A program made the position numbers and the translations under genes. A DNA stretch of 51,038 nt from Phycisphaerales bacterium (GTDB lineage Bacteria; Planctomycetota; Phycisphaerae; Phycisphaerales; SM1A02), in assembly GCA_020345805.1 (NCBI GenBank), contig CP070772.1:3809470-3860507 (forward strand), written 5' to 3'. The notes beneath the pieces were generated by a model. The model saw nothing but the letters and a program-made list of their open reading frames with translations. It made no database searches and was not told the DNA's origin. The stretch's first letter is position 1. Each line of letters opens with the position of its first letter. This document shows, one piece after another, positions 26,910 to 35,407 of this stretch.

Positions 26910-27671
26910 TCATGACCCTTCGCGCATTCGAAGGGTGTGCTCCACGATCAGGTCGTACTCCGGCGCGGTGGCGGCCACCGTGACCGTATCGGCGGTCATG
27001 GCGATAACTCTGAACTCGACCCCGGCGGAACCGGCGGGTACCACATCACCGATATGAACGATCCGGTTGTTTATGTTCGCCAGCGGACTGGACCCCATCA
27101 GGATGGATTTGACGAAGAGACGGGAGGCGGCCTGCTCGAAGCTCGCCCGGCGGGCCTCTCGCTGCTGCATCCAGGCGCGTTGTCGTTCGCTGTCCAGATC
27201 GTTCCCGCCATCATCGACCTCGGGGAGGGGAATCACCTCCGATTGAAACACGATGAACGGGTTCTTGATCACGTTGGCGAGCGGAACCTGATGTTCGGTG
27301 TAGGTTTCGTTCAGAACTTCCAGGATTGAATCGTCTGCGGAAGTCCCGTCCTCACGTTGGGCGGTCTTCCCGCCGTTGCCACCGCCGAAGAAATCTTCGA
27401 TGATCTTCTCGAATTCCGCGTTGCCCGTGAGGGCGGCGGTGGTCGTGGCGAGGAACCGCATGGAGAAAAGGCCGGCGACGGCGCACACTACGACAATACC
27501 GAGCACGAGGGAGCCGGCGCGGAGCTTCCGGTAGTTGCCGGTGGAGGCCAGCACGTCCACGCCAACCTCCTCGCCCAGTTCACCGACGCCCAGAGGCATC
27601 GTCGCACCCTCGGGGGTTCCGACCTCGTCCAGGATCGGCTCGCCCGATCCGCCTGTTTCGTTGACGTTCAC
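26910..27671 (-). CDS. PilP/GspC-like inner-membrane secretion protein
   Basis: About 253 residues. One membrane segment (LVLGIVVVCAVAGLFSMRFLA, around residue 57-77 of this form) is followed by a glycine-rich linker, then a C-terminal small beta domain. The landmarks KNPF, LFVKSILMGSSPLANINNRIVHIGDVV, and VEFRVIAMTADTVTVAA match the shape of the homology region of PilP and GspC: R-D-P-F, an I-x-x-G strand, a G-D-x-V turn and the I-x-x-D-x-V strand. Gene order (after pilO, where pilP normally sits) supports this. I prefer GTG 27671, with GGAG eight bases upstream, over TTG 27689. Not a confident family match; it lacks the PilP lipobox. Confidence 0.6.
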   Translation of the reverse strand: MNVNETGGSGEPILDEVGTPEGATMPLGVGELGEEVGVDVLASTGNYRKLRAGSLVLGIVVVCAVAGLFSMRFLATTTAALTGNAEFEKIIEDFFGGGNGGKTAQREDGTSADDSILEVLNETYTEHQVPLANVIKNPFIVFQSEVIPLPEVDDGGNDLDSERQRAWMQQREARRASFEQAASRLFVKSILMGSSPLANINNRIVHIGDVVPAGSAGVEFRVIAMTADTVTVAATAPEYDLIVEHTLRMREGS

Positions 27672-27694
27672 GATGCAGACTCCATCCAAATGGC

Positions 27695-28276
27695 TCAGTC
27701 AGAGACCGAGGAGGCAGAAGCGAAGTAAATGCTGAGAGTGAACTGGGCCTTCATCGAACCCGGCGGAAGCTCACTACCCGGGCCCCGGCCGGCACCCACA
27801 CCCATGGAGGCCTGCTCCATACTCAGCCGATGAATGCGCGTAATGCGAGGCAGCTTCTCCAGGGCCAGCAGAAACTCATAGAAGTCGTCGAAGCGCCCCT
27901 CCATCACCATCTCGATGGGAAGCTCCATGAAGGCGGCGGCGGGAACCGGCGGCTGAGGCTTGAACGACGGCACATTCAGGTGATTCGACCGGGCCAGTTG
28001 GGTGAACTGCTCGAGCATCCCCGCCACATCATCCTCGGACGGGAGCTTCTCTTCGATCAGGGCGATGGCCTGTTTGCCGTTCTCGATCTCCAGGCCGATG
28101 TCCTCGATCTGCGCCGTCATCTCTTCCAGCTGATCAAGCCGTTCCTGCTTGATGGCGATCTCAAGCTTGGCCTGGGTGATCTCCGAATTGCGGGGCTTGA
28201 AGACATAAACGAAGGACGCAACCGGCACAGCCAGCAACACGATCAGGAAGATGATCTCGCGAATTCCGAATCGCAT
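27695..28276 (-). CDS. pilO: PilO-like pilus/secretion alignment protein
   Basis: 193 residues. A membrane helix at 7-25 (IIFLIVLLAVPVASFVYVF), then a heptad-rich coiled coil at about 32-75, then a ferredoxin-like domain with PSEDDVAGMLEQFTQLARSNHLNV and the signature ELPIEMVMEGRFDDFYEFLLALEKLPRITRI. That last block is diagnostic of PilO, the periplasmic partner of PilN. Together they link the cytoplasmic PilM ring to the outer parts of the machine. Two bases separate the pilN stop and this gene's ATG, so translation is likely coupled. Confidence 0.88.
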   Translation of the reverse strand: MRFGIREIIFLIVLLAVPVASFVYVFKPRNSEITQAKLEIAIKQERLDQLEEMTAQIEDIGLEIENGKQAIALIEEKLPSEDDVAGMLEQFTQLARSNHLNVPSFKPQPPVPAAAFMELPIEMVMEGRFDDFYEFLLALEKLPRITRIHRLSMEQASMGVGAGRGPGSELPPGSMKAQFTLSIYFASASSVSD

Positions 28277-28278
28277 AT

Positions 28279-29097
28279 CTACTCTCCTTCCCCGGGATTG
28301 CCGGGATCGGCGAAGGTGATGCCGGACCCCGCGGCGCCGCGGGTCCCGGGAGCGCTGAGGATCAGTTGATCGCTCATCGGATTCCCAGAGCCGCGGGACA
28401 GGATGAGCGGTTCGATGCTCCTCACGTCCGCAGCCGGATCCAGTGACATAGCAATGGAGAACTGTCGCATCAGCCGCCCGTCGATTTCCCTGTCCTCCGA
28501 GTAGTCCAGTCGGACGTTGCGGACCAGTTCATAGGTGTTGAGCACCGCCATGTACCGCGAGACCTCAAGGTCGCTCGGGGCAACCCCGACCAGAGTGAGG
28601 TCCACGCGATAGCGGGGCGGCTCGATCTTCTTGACCTGCTCGGCCGCTTCCTCCTTGGTCGGAGCGCGGTTGGCATCCTTCAGGTTGCCGATCTGACCGG
28701 CCTTCACCACCGGCGAGGTCAGGGTCTTGATCTTCTCCGATTTCAGCTCGAACTCCAGGAGGCTGAGACGCGGAGGCATCCGATTGATGAGTTCGGCCAG
28801 GAGAATCGACCGCGGCACGCGCTCGACGAGCGCGGCGGAAAGCTCGGCGCGGTTCAGCATCGCCTTCTTCTGTTCCTGAAGATCGATGAGATCCTCGATC
28901 TGCTCGGCCGCGGTCTGGTAGCGCATGTTGATCGTCTGCTGTTGCGCCTTGACCTGCGACCATTGCTGATTCGTGACGAGGAAGGCGCCGAAAACGCCGA
29001 TCATCACCACTCCAAAAAGCAGGAGACTGATGATGTTCGTGCGCCTTTCCGCCTTCTGCGCCAGATAGTCTTCGGGCAGGAAGCTCGTGTTGTCCAT
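28279..29097 (-). CDS. pilN: PilN-like pilus/secretion assembly protein
   Basis: 272 residues. A cytoplasmic head MDNTSFLPEDYLAQKAERR corresponds to the PilN INLLP-type motif that binds PilM. A membrane helix (about 22-43) and coiled coil with Q/A-rich heptads (about 50-85) follow. The periplasmic domain has ILLAELINRMPPRLSLLEFEL and YRVDLTLVGVAPSDLEVSRYMAVLNTYELVRNVRLDYSE, typical of PilN fold strands. The last 45 residues are an extra Gly/Pro-rich tail. Sits between pilM (12 bases upstream) and pilO. Confidence 0.88.
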   Translation of the reverse strand: MDNTSFLPEDYLAQKAERRTNIISLLLFGVVMIGVFGAFLVTNQQWSQVKAQQQTINMRYQTAAEQIEDLIDLQEQKKAMLNRAELSAALVERVPRSILLAELINRMPPRLSLLEFELKSEKIKTLTSPVVKAGQIGNLKDANRAPTKEEAAEQVKKIEPPRYRVDLTLVGVAPSDLEVSRYMAVLNTYELVRNVRLDYSEDREIDGRLMRQFSIAMSLDPAADVRSIEPLILSRGSGNPMSDQLILSAPGTRGAAGSGITFADPGNPGEGE

Positions 29098-29109
29098 ACC
29101 GACGGCTCC

Positions 29110-30384
29110 TTAGGAATTGGTTGGCGTCATGCAGAGGCCACACGCCACCGCCCAGCCCGGCTGAGGCGTGCCAAGGGTCAGACCCGGTGTTCGTATTTGT
29201 TTAGGCTGGACCAGTCTGGCCAGCGGGTCGCCCATCTGGGCGGGGAATCGAAGCTCTTTCACAATGTGCTGGCACATCCACATCTGCCTGGCCTCCCCAC
29301 CCAGAAAGATCGCCCGGTCGATTCGCCGATCCGGGAACAGGCCCCGGTGATAGCGCAGGCACATGGACAGTTCGTCTGTGATGGTGTCCAGCAGCTCGGA
29401 GAGATCCACGTTTGGAGTCGACGCCAGCGCGTCCCGCGGCTCCAGCGGGCCGCTCAGCTCCGGGGGAACCACACCGACCCGGCGATCCTCCTGCACCTCG
29501 ACCGTCGGCCCCTCGGCCTCCGGCTCCGCTTGCACCGCCGGCCGATTGTCTGCGGCCGCTTCGCCCGTCGCGGGGTCGTGGACTGCCGTTGACTCGCCCG
29601 ATCCCGGGTGGTCGGGACGCGATGCGGTCGCCTCCTCGATCGACTGCATCGAAAGCCGATGAGCACGTGCGCTGTTCATATCGCAGTGGAACGTCGCTGC
29701 AATGTGCTGATCGAAATGCCTGCCACCAACCTGGATGTACCGGGCGAAGACGATGTCCCGGCCGTGACTGATGGCCACCCGCGTTCCGCCGCTGCCCAGA
29801 TCGACATAGACCGTCGTGATCTCCCGGTCCGACTCGCGCCGTGACAGATGGTCAAACGCCCGCACCATGGAAACGATCTCAGTGTGCGCGCCGACCACTT
29901 CCAGCCTGCACTTCCGCAACAGCTCGATGTAGCGCATCACCGTATCGCGGGCAATGGCGAAACAGATCATCTCCGTCTTCGCCTGCCCGTCCCGGTGCAC
30001 GCTGCCCACATCGACCGAACGGACGACCACGCTGTCCGGAGCGCAGCCCATCTGGGTCTGGAGCTGGGCCTTGACCAGGTCGTCGGTGCTCACGCCGTCG
30101 ATCGGTGACAGCTGCATGTGCTGGATGAACGTCTGGCCGCTGGGAATGGCGCAGACGGCCCGCCGACCCTTAAACCGGCCCGACTGCAGAAGCACGGGCA
30201 GTTGATGGCCATAGTACGTGAAAAGCTGTTCCGGGTTCTTCCGGGCGTGCTCCGGCACATCCATGCATGCCGCTCCCAGCAGCGACGGGCGGTCGCCCAT
30301 ACCGATCTGCAGGACCTTCACCGAAGAAGTGCCGAAATCGACCGCAATCGGCGAATGCTGAGGCGTAAACATTCCAAACCGCAT
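29110..30384 (-). CDS. pilM: PilM-like actin-fold pilus assembly protein
   Basis: About 424 residues. An actin/FtsA-fold ATPase: SPIAVDFGTSSVKVLQIG is the phosphate-1 loop, VCAIPSGQTFIQHMQLSP and TVYVDLGSGGTRVAISHGRDIVFAR follow, and IFLGGEARQMWMCQHIV is the adenosine region. PilM binds the N-terminal tail of PilN and forms a cytoplasmic ring. An inserted Pro/Glu-rich disordered stretch of about 65 residues lies near 255-320, larger than in standard PilM. Adjacent ATG codons at 30387 and 30384 are both possible; GGAGG is six bases from the second. First gene of the pilus operon. Confidence 0.9.
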   Translation of the reverse strand: MRFGMFTPQHSPIAVDFGTSSVKVLQIGMGDRPSLLGAACMDVPEHARKNPEQLFTYYGHQLPVLLQSGRFKGRRAVCAIPSGQTFIQHMQLSPIDGVSTDDLVKAQLQTQMGCAPDSVVVRSVDVGSVHRDGQAKTEMICFAIARDTVMRYIELLRKCRLEVVGAHTEIVSMVRAFDHLSRRESDREITTVYVDLGSGGTRVAISHGRDIVFARYIQVGGRHFDQHIAATFHCDMNSARAHRLSMQSIEEATASRPDHPGSGESTAVHDPATGEAAADNRPAVQAEPEAEGPTVEVQEDRRVGVVPPELSGPLEPRDALASTPNVDLSELLDTITDELSMCLRYHRGLFPDRRIDRAIFLGGEARQMWMCQHIVKELRFPAQMGDPLARLVQPKQIRTPGLTLGTPQPGWAVACGLCMTPTNS

Positions 30385-30387
30385 CAT

Positions 30388-30789
30388 CGCCCTCCAACGT
30401 CCGTGCACCTGCACTGACGCAGCGCAACTGCCCTGTCCATCGACACCCGGGCCACGGGGGTTGAGCCGGTAAGTTCGGCAACCTCAAGCAAGTAGGACGA
30501 CCCTCCCAATGGTGCGGCCTGGCTCCAACATCCCGTGCTATGACCACTGCATCGAACATGCGATATGCCCCGGTCCATCAGAAGTACATCGTGGCGACAG
30601 AGGCCGATCCGGGGCTTCGGATCGCCCGCACCGATCGCGCAGCTACCGCAGGCGGCATAACCGGACCCGCACTTACAGACCCGACATCCGCACTAGGTCC
30701 ACCGCCCGCCCCACGCCGGCTCGACGCGCGGCAAACGCCGCCGGGAGGGGCCGGCGGCGATGATCACGATCCCTCACTGTCTCGCGAGG
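30388..30789. other. gap between pilM and hisS
   Basis: About 400 bases. The part nearest hisS holds its probable terminator (30731-30759) and another hairpin, CGATCCG/CGGATCG at 30605-30624. The part nearest pilM should carry the pilus operon promoter, which I could not place. A 64-codon minus frame ends at 30384 overlapping the pilM start in an ATGA arrangement, but it has no clear start signal or family and I do not annotate it. Confidence 0.5.
30731..30759 (-). terminator. probable hisS terminator
   Basis: Thirty bases beyond the hisS stop, a perfect 9-bp stem (CGCCGCCGG with CCGGCGGCG, six-base loop) is followed on the minus strand by TTTGCC. The T-run is short, so termination may be partial. 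Confidence 0.55.
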
Positions 30790-32136
30790 TTATTTGCCAA
30801 GCGCGTCTTTCAGCGTCTGGACGAGCAGCTCGACTTTCACCTCTCGCTGATCACCCGATTCCAGGTCCTTCAGCGCCACCGCGCCGTCTTCGAGCTCCTT
30901 GCCGAGGATCACCGCGAATCGCGCGCGGACCTTGCCCGCCTCGCCCAGAAGCTTGCCCACGTTCTTCGTCGCCCGGTAACTGTGCCTGGCGTGCAGACCC
31001 GACCGGCGGAGGTCCGCCACGAGCTTTCGCATCTGCCCGCCATCGTCATCAAGCGCGCTGATCACGAACACGTCCGGCCGGGGCAGGTACTCTTCCGTCT
31101 CTCCCAGTAGTCCGCGATCCTCCAGGATCAGTCGGAGAACGACATCGCCCATGGCGATCCCCACCGCCGGCGTCAGCGGCCCGCCCACCAGCTCCACCAG
31201 CTTGTCATACCGTCCGCCGCCGGCCACCGAGCGCTCGCCCTCCGCGATCACCTCGAACACCGTGCCGGTGTAGTAGGCCAGCCCGCGCACGATGGAGAAA
31301 TTGTAATGGCACCAAGGTCTCAGGCCGCGGTCCCTCAGTTCTGAGCCCAATCGCTCAAGGCTCTCGATACCCGATTTCGGAACGCCTTCGAAATACTCGG
31401 CAATCTGATATTCCTCACCAATCTCGAAAGGTGCTCCTGACAACCTCTTGATGTCATAGATCCGATCAATACTCAGACCGAGTTGCCCAAGACTAGCCTC
31501 GAATTCGTGATCAGGTATCTTGTCGCGCCTGTCGATCAATTCGAAGGTGGTTTGCAGATCTTGCTCCTTGATGCCCAAATGCATCAGGAGATCCCTGACA
31601 ACATCGCGATGACTGATCTTCACTTTCACCTGATCCGGCGTGAAACCGAACTTTTCCAATACCCCCACCGTCACCGCGATCACTTCCGCATCGGCGCTCG
31701 GCGAATCATCCCCGATGATGTCCGCGTTCCACTGGAAGAACTCCCGCAGCCGGCCGCGCTGGGGACGCTCGGCACGGAAGAAGTTCGGAATGCAGAACCA
31801 TTTCACCGGCTTGGGCAGGGTCTGGGCGGCCGAGGCGTACATCCGCGCCAGCGTGGGCGTGAACTCCGGCCTCAGTGCGTAGTCCGCATCGCCCCCCTCA
31901 CGCCGAAAGCTGAACAGCTCGCTGACGATGCCCGGCCCGCTCTTGGCCGTGTACAGTTCCAGGTGCTCGAAGGTCGGCCCATCGATCTCCTCGAAGCCGT
32001 GGTTGATCGAAACCTCCCGCCACACGGATTCGATGTACCGCCGCACGGCCATGGCGGGGGGATAGAAATCGCGGGTGCCCTTGGGGGCCTGAAACTTGTG
32101 AGTGTTGCCGGCCATAGGCAGAGAGTGTAGCGACAT
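30790..32136 (-). CDS. hisS: histidyl-tRNA synthetase
   Basis: 448 residues, standard for class II HisRS. It charges tRNA-His. Family blocks: FQAPKGTRDFYPP at the N-terminus, motif 1 around IDGPTFEHLELY, motif 2 FRAERPQRGRLREFFQWNADIIG, the histidine-specific GLAYYTGTVFE, motif 3 region LTPAVGIAMGDVVLRL, and a C-terminal anticodon-binding domain (RPDVFVISALDD... AVILGKELEDGAVALKDLESGDQ). ATG 32136 is used; ATG 32115 (MAGNTHKF) is also possible. Divergent from the second signal peptidase gene. Confidence 0.97.
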   Translation of the reverse strand: MSLHSLPMAGNTHKFQAPKGTRDFYPPAMAVRRYIESVWREVSINHGFEEIDGPTFEHLELYTAKSGPGIVSELFSFRREGGDADYALRPEFTPTLARMYASAAQTLPKPVKWFCIPNFFRAERPQRGRLREFFQWNADIIGDDSPSADAEVIAVTVGVLEKFGFTPDQVKVKISHRDVVRDLLMHLGIKEQDLQTTFELIDRRDKIPDHEFEASLGQLGLSIDRIYDIKRLSGAPFEIGEEYQIAEYFEGVPKSGIESLERLGSELRDRGLRPWCHYNFSIVRGLAYYTGTVFEVIAEGERSVAGGGRYDKLVELVGGPLTPAVGIAMGDVVLRLILEDRGLLGETEEYLPRPDVFVISALDDDGGQMRKLVADLRRSGLHARHSYRATKNVGKLLGEAGKVRARFAVILGKELEDGAVALKDLESGDQREVKVELLVQTLKDALGK

Positions 32137-32244
32137 CTCGCCCGCCTCTCTCCGAACAAAGGAGCGATCCGGTCGAACTGCCGCCGCCGCCGGGCGGTAG
32201 AAACCCCGTCAATCCTGTCTTCTCGCCACCGAAGGGAGATCGTC

Positions 32245-32943
32245 ATGACCGATCAGCCGCAGCCGCTTCTCCGCAGGCTCTGGCAGCAGTGGTTGAAGCC
32301 GATAATCGTGGTCGTTGTCATCATCGCCCCCCTCCGGTCGTCGGTCGCGGACTGGAACGACGTGCCCACCCAGTCCATGGAGCCCACGATCCTGGTGGGC
32401 GACCGGATCCTCGTCAACAAGCTCGCCTACGGCCTGCGGGTGCCCTTCACACACTTCTACGCCCTTTCCTGGTCCGGGCCGCAGCGCGGCGACATCGTCG
32501 TCTTCCACGCCCCCGGCGACGGAAAACGGATGGCCAAACGGGTTATCGCCATCCCCGGCGATCGCATCGCCATGCGGAACAACCGCCTCTTCATCAACGG
32601 CGCGGCCATGCCGGTAGAGCGCCGGACCGCGGCAGAGCTGGAAGCGAACGATCTAACCGACCCCGCTCCCCACCTCTTTGGCCTGGAAACGCTGGATACC
32701 GTCGAGCACGCGGTGATGGCCCAGCCGCACCGGCCCGCGCCGCGCTCCTTCGATGAAATCACCGTCCCCGCCGGTCAGTATTTCATGATGGGCGACAACC
32801 GCGACAACAGCGGCGATTCGCGGTCCTTCGGCTTCGTGCCCCGCCACAGGATCCTCGGCCGGGCCTACGGAACCGCCTACAGCTTCGATCACGACGACTG
32901 GTACCGACCGCGGTGGAGCCGCTTCCTCCGCGACCTGGACTGA
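32245..32943 (+). CDS. lepB: signal peptidase I (compact paralogue)
   Basis: 232 residues with one N-terminal membrane segment (about 16-30). Catalytic Ser44 in VPTQSMEPTILVGDRILVNK, Lys98 in MAKRVIAIPGDRI, and box E MGDNRDNSGDSR at 181-192 are all present. It removes Sec signal peptides outside the inner membrane. GGGAG six bases before ATG supports the start. This is the normal-sized relative of the 544-residue enzyme at 19621; the two probably divide substrates. Confidence 0.95.
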   Translation: MTDQPQPLLRRLWQQWLKPIIVVVVIIAPLRSSVADWNDVPTQSMEPTILVGDRILVNKLAYGLRVPFTHFYALSWSGPQRGDIVVFHAPGDGKRMAKRVIAIPGDRIAMRNNRLFINGAAMPVERRTAAELEANDLTDPAPHLFGLETLDTVEHAVMAQPHRPAPRSFDEITVPAGQYFMMGDNRDNSGDSRSFGFVPRHRILGRAYGTAYSFDHDDWYRPRWSRFLRDLD

Positions 32944-33032
32944 CCCCCTCACATTTCCCTGCCCGCTTCCAATTGCGCTCCGGCTCCCACCCCTCGCTCG
33001 CGTGTCTCGCCCCCCTGCGCTACACTGGGCCC

Positions 33033-34253
33033 ATGGCCATCCAATTCCAGCATGCAACCCTGCCCAACGGTCTGAACGTGATCGCGGAAACCGATCCCGA
33101 TGCCCACACCTCCGCGGTCGGCTTCTTCGTCAAGACCGGCTCCCGCGATGAAGACTCCGCCGTCATGGGCGTCAGCCACTACCTGGAACACATGATGTTC
33201 AAGGGCACCGAGACCCGCACCGCCGCCGAGGTCGATGAGCAGTTTGACGACATCGGCGCGGACCACAACGCTTTCACCACCAGCGAGATGACCGCCTTTT
33301 TCGCCCACTGCCTGCCCGAGCATCTCGAGCGCGCCGAGGAGATCCTCGCCGACATTCTCCGGCCCGCCCTTCGCCAGGAGGACTTCGACGCCGAGAAGAG
33401 CGTGATCCTCGAAGAGATCGCCATGTACCGCGATTACCCGTTCTGGGCGCTCTACGAGCAGGCGATCGAGGTCTACTACGGGGCGCATCCGCTCGGCCAT
33501 CGCGTGCTGGGAACCGAAGAGACCGTGGGCGAACTGACCCGCCCGCAGATGGCCGATTACTTCAACGACCGCTACTCCGCGGACAACACCACCATCGCCC
33601 TGGCCGGACCGCTGGATTTCGACGCGGCAGTGAAGCGGCTCGGCGAGCGATGCGGACACTGGCAGCGTACTGACACGCAGCGCCGCTATCCCGCCGCCGA
33701 ACCCAAGGAGGCCGAGTTCACGACGAGGTCGGAGAAGGTCAACCGGCACTATCTGCTCATGGCAGCTCCGGCCCCCGCGTTTGATGATGATCGCCGCTAT
33801 GCCGCGGCCATGCTGGCGCAGATCCTCGGCGACAGCGAGGGTTCACGACTCTATTGGGCGCTGATAGAGACCGGGCTGGCCGAGGAGGCCCAGGCGCATT
33901 TCGATGCCCGGGACGGCGTGGGCGACTACGTGGTCTATTGCTCATGCTCACCTGAAGACGGTGAGAAGGTCGAGAAGATCGTTCGCCGTGAGATGGATGC
34001 CCTGGTCGGTTCACTCACCGAAGACGACCTGCTGAGGGTGCGGAGCAAGATCGCCACCGGCGCGACCCTGGCCGGCGAGCTTCCCGCCGGGCGCATGCGC
34101 CGGATCGGACATATCTGGACCTATCTCCATGAGTATCGTTCGCTGGAGGAGGAGCTTGCCCGCATCAACGCCGTCACTCTCGATGAGCTGCGAGCCGTGC
34201 ACGAGGCGTTTCCCATCCGGCCCGTGGTCACCGGGCGCCTCACTCCCGCCTGA
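33033..34253 (+). CDS. M16B family zinc peptidase
   Basis: 406 residues, an insulinase/mitochondrial-processing-peptidase-like half-clam protease. The inverted zinc motif HYLEH is at 49-53 (His49, Glu52 and His53 positions) in SHYLEHMMFKGT, and the distal Glu is near 128 in EKSVILEEIAMYRD. The second domain has REHYLLMAAPAP-like NRHYLLMAAPAP and GDSEGSRLYWAL. Bacterial M16B enzymes such as Bacillus YmxG/PqqL relatives degrade peptides; some act with an inactive partner, none of which is adjacent. The frame is open to 32913, but ATG 33033 begins the conserved strand IQFQHATLPNGLNVI. Confidence 0.93.
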   Translation: MAIQFQHATLPNGLNVIAETDPDAHTSAVGFFVKTGSRDEDSAVMGVSHYLEHMMFKGTETRTAAEVDEQFDDIGADHNAFTTSEMTAFFAHCLPEHLERAEEILADILRPALRQEDFDAEKSVILEEIAMYRDYPFWALYEQAIEVYYGAHPLGHRVLGTEETVGELTRPQMADYFNDRYSADNTTIALAGPLDFDAAVKRLGERCGHWQRTDTQRRYPAAEPKEAEFTTRSEKVNRHYLLMAAPAPAFDDDRRYAAAMLAQILGDSEGSRLYWALIETGLAEEAQAHFDARDGVGDYVVYCSCSPEDGEKVEKIVRREMDALVGSLTEDDLLRVRSKIATGATLAGELPAGRMRRIGHIWTYLHEYRSLEEELARINAVTLDELRAVHEAFPIRPVVTGRLTPA

Positions 34254-34275
34254 GAAACGGGCCAGCGGCCAGGCG

Positions 34276-34914
34276 ATGAATGACGAAGCCCCAATCACGC
34301 TGACCGGCGAGGCAATGGACCGTCTCGCCCGTGATCTGCTCGGCCGCGCAGGCCCATCCGCCTACGAGCGCACCATCCTCGGTATTGCGGGCATCCCCGG
34401 TTCGGGCAAGAGCACGCTAGCCCTGCGCTTCGCCGAAGTTATTAATAATATCGAGGCCGGAACTGCGGCCCTCGCGCCGATGGACGGCTTCCATCTTTCC
34501 AATGCAATCCTGAACAAGCGAGGCCTGACTGACCGCAAGGGCGCTCCGTCCACGTTCGACATCGCCGGCTACCTGAAGCTGCTGCGGCGGTGCCGCGATG
34601 CTGCCTCCGCTATCCGTTGCCCGCACTATGATCGCACGGTCCACGAGCCGGTCTGCGATGACCATCCGCTGCACCTTGCCGGTCGATCGACGCGAATCGT
34701 GGTTACCGAAGGCAACTACCTGCTGCTCGATGAGCCGCCCTGGTCGGATCTGGCGGACATTCTGACCATCACGTGGTGGCTGATGCAGCGCCACGCAGCC
34801 GTGGGGCGATTGACCGAGCAAGCCGCGCAGCGCTACGCCAACGACCTGGCCAATACGCGCCTCATTCTCGATAACTCGCGCCTCGCCGATCGAATAGTCA
34901 ACTGGCCTGACTGA
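34276..34914 (+). CDS. P-loop small-molecule kinase, uridine kinase/phosphoribulokinase-like
   Basis: 212 residues. Walker A GIPGSGKST (39-47), the PRK/uridine-kinase landmark LAPMDGFHLSN (about 66-76), GAPSTFDIAGYLKLL, YDRTVHEPV and VTEGNYLLLD (Walker B-like). This pattern matches the YggC/FrcK-type group of the PRK family (nucleoside/nucleotide kinase family protein in many genomes), whose physiological substrate is mostly undefined. The start overlaps nothing; it lies 22 bases after the M16 peptidase and probably shares its mRNA. No metabolic neighbours reveal the substrate. Confidence 0.85.
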   Translation: MNDEAPITLTGEAMDRLARDLLGRAGPSAYERTILGIAGIPGSGKSTLALRFAEVINNIEAGTAALAPMDGFHLSNAILNKRGLTDRKGAPSTFDIAGYLKLLRRCRDAASAIRCPHYDRTVHEPVCDDHPLHLAGRSTRIVVTEGNYLLLDEPPWSDLADILTITWWLMQRHAAVGRLTEQAAQRYANDLANTRLILDNSRLADRIVNWPD

Positions 34915-34958
34915 TCCACGTCCCGTCAGTGCTCCGAGCATCCGCCAACGATTGATGC

Positions 34959-35387
34959 TCAGCACGTGCCTCCACTGTCTTCAGACCCGGTTTGCCCGGC
35001 TGTTTCCATCGCTTCACGAAGAATGTCATACGCTGCCGGGTGCGCATGCCGCAGGACTGTTCTGCCCGTCGGATCCTCGATCGTCGGGTCCGCGCTGTCG
35101 GTAAACCAGTCCGCCTCCAGTCCCGGTCGCACGATCGGTCCGCCCGCGGCGGTCGCATCATCCTTCTGCCGCAACCCGTCGCGGACATAATCACCCAACT
35201 GATGGCGAGGCAGCGCTCGGGCGGGATCCTCGCCCGAGGGATGCAGGGCGAAATGATCGGAAACCCCCGGCTCTTCGATACCCATTGAGCGGGCTGTCTC
35301 CAAGTAACCGGAGACGGACGCCCGGCCGTCGCTCCACGTGCTGTGATTGTGATAGGCGGTGAGCATACGTCCCACAGGCAGGCGCAT
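34959..35387 (-). pseudogene. truncated PHP-domain (histidinol-phosphatase-like) gene
   Basis: 142 codons. The N-terminus AYHNHSTWSDGRASVSGYLETARSMGI...VSDHFALHPSG is a PHP domain with its first metal motif (H-x-H) and the following Asp-His. VRPGLEADWF matches the next conserved Glu. A complete PHP histidinol phosphatase is about 260 residues; here the sequence then drifts into TIEDPTGRTVLRHAHPAAYDILREAMETA and stops, lacking all later histidine/aspartate ligands. So it is probably a 3'-truncated remnant or internally deleted gene; a small functional protein is less likely. It follows the 153-residue hypothetical by 20 bases on the same strand and is convergent with the kinase. Confidence 0.6.
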
Positions 35388-35407
35388 CCGGCCGTATGAG
35401 CCGGCGG

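Noticed and set aside
30384-30578. 64-codon minus frame overlapping the pilM start by ATGA
   Set aside because: The overlap is suggestive of coupling, but there is no ribosome site, no known motif and no clear start codon.
30540-31061. 173-codon plus-strand frame near hisS
   Set aside because: Most of it is antisense to the C-terminal end of hisS and the rest is Arg/Pro-rich non-coding-like sequence.
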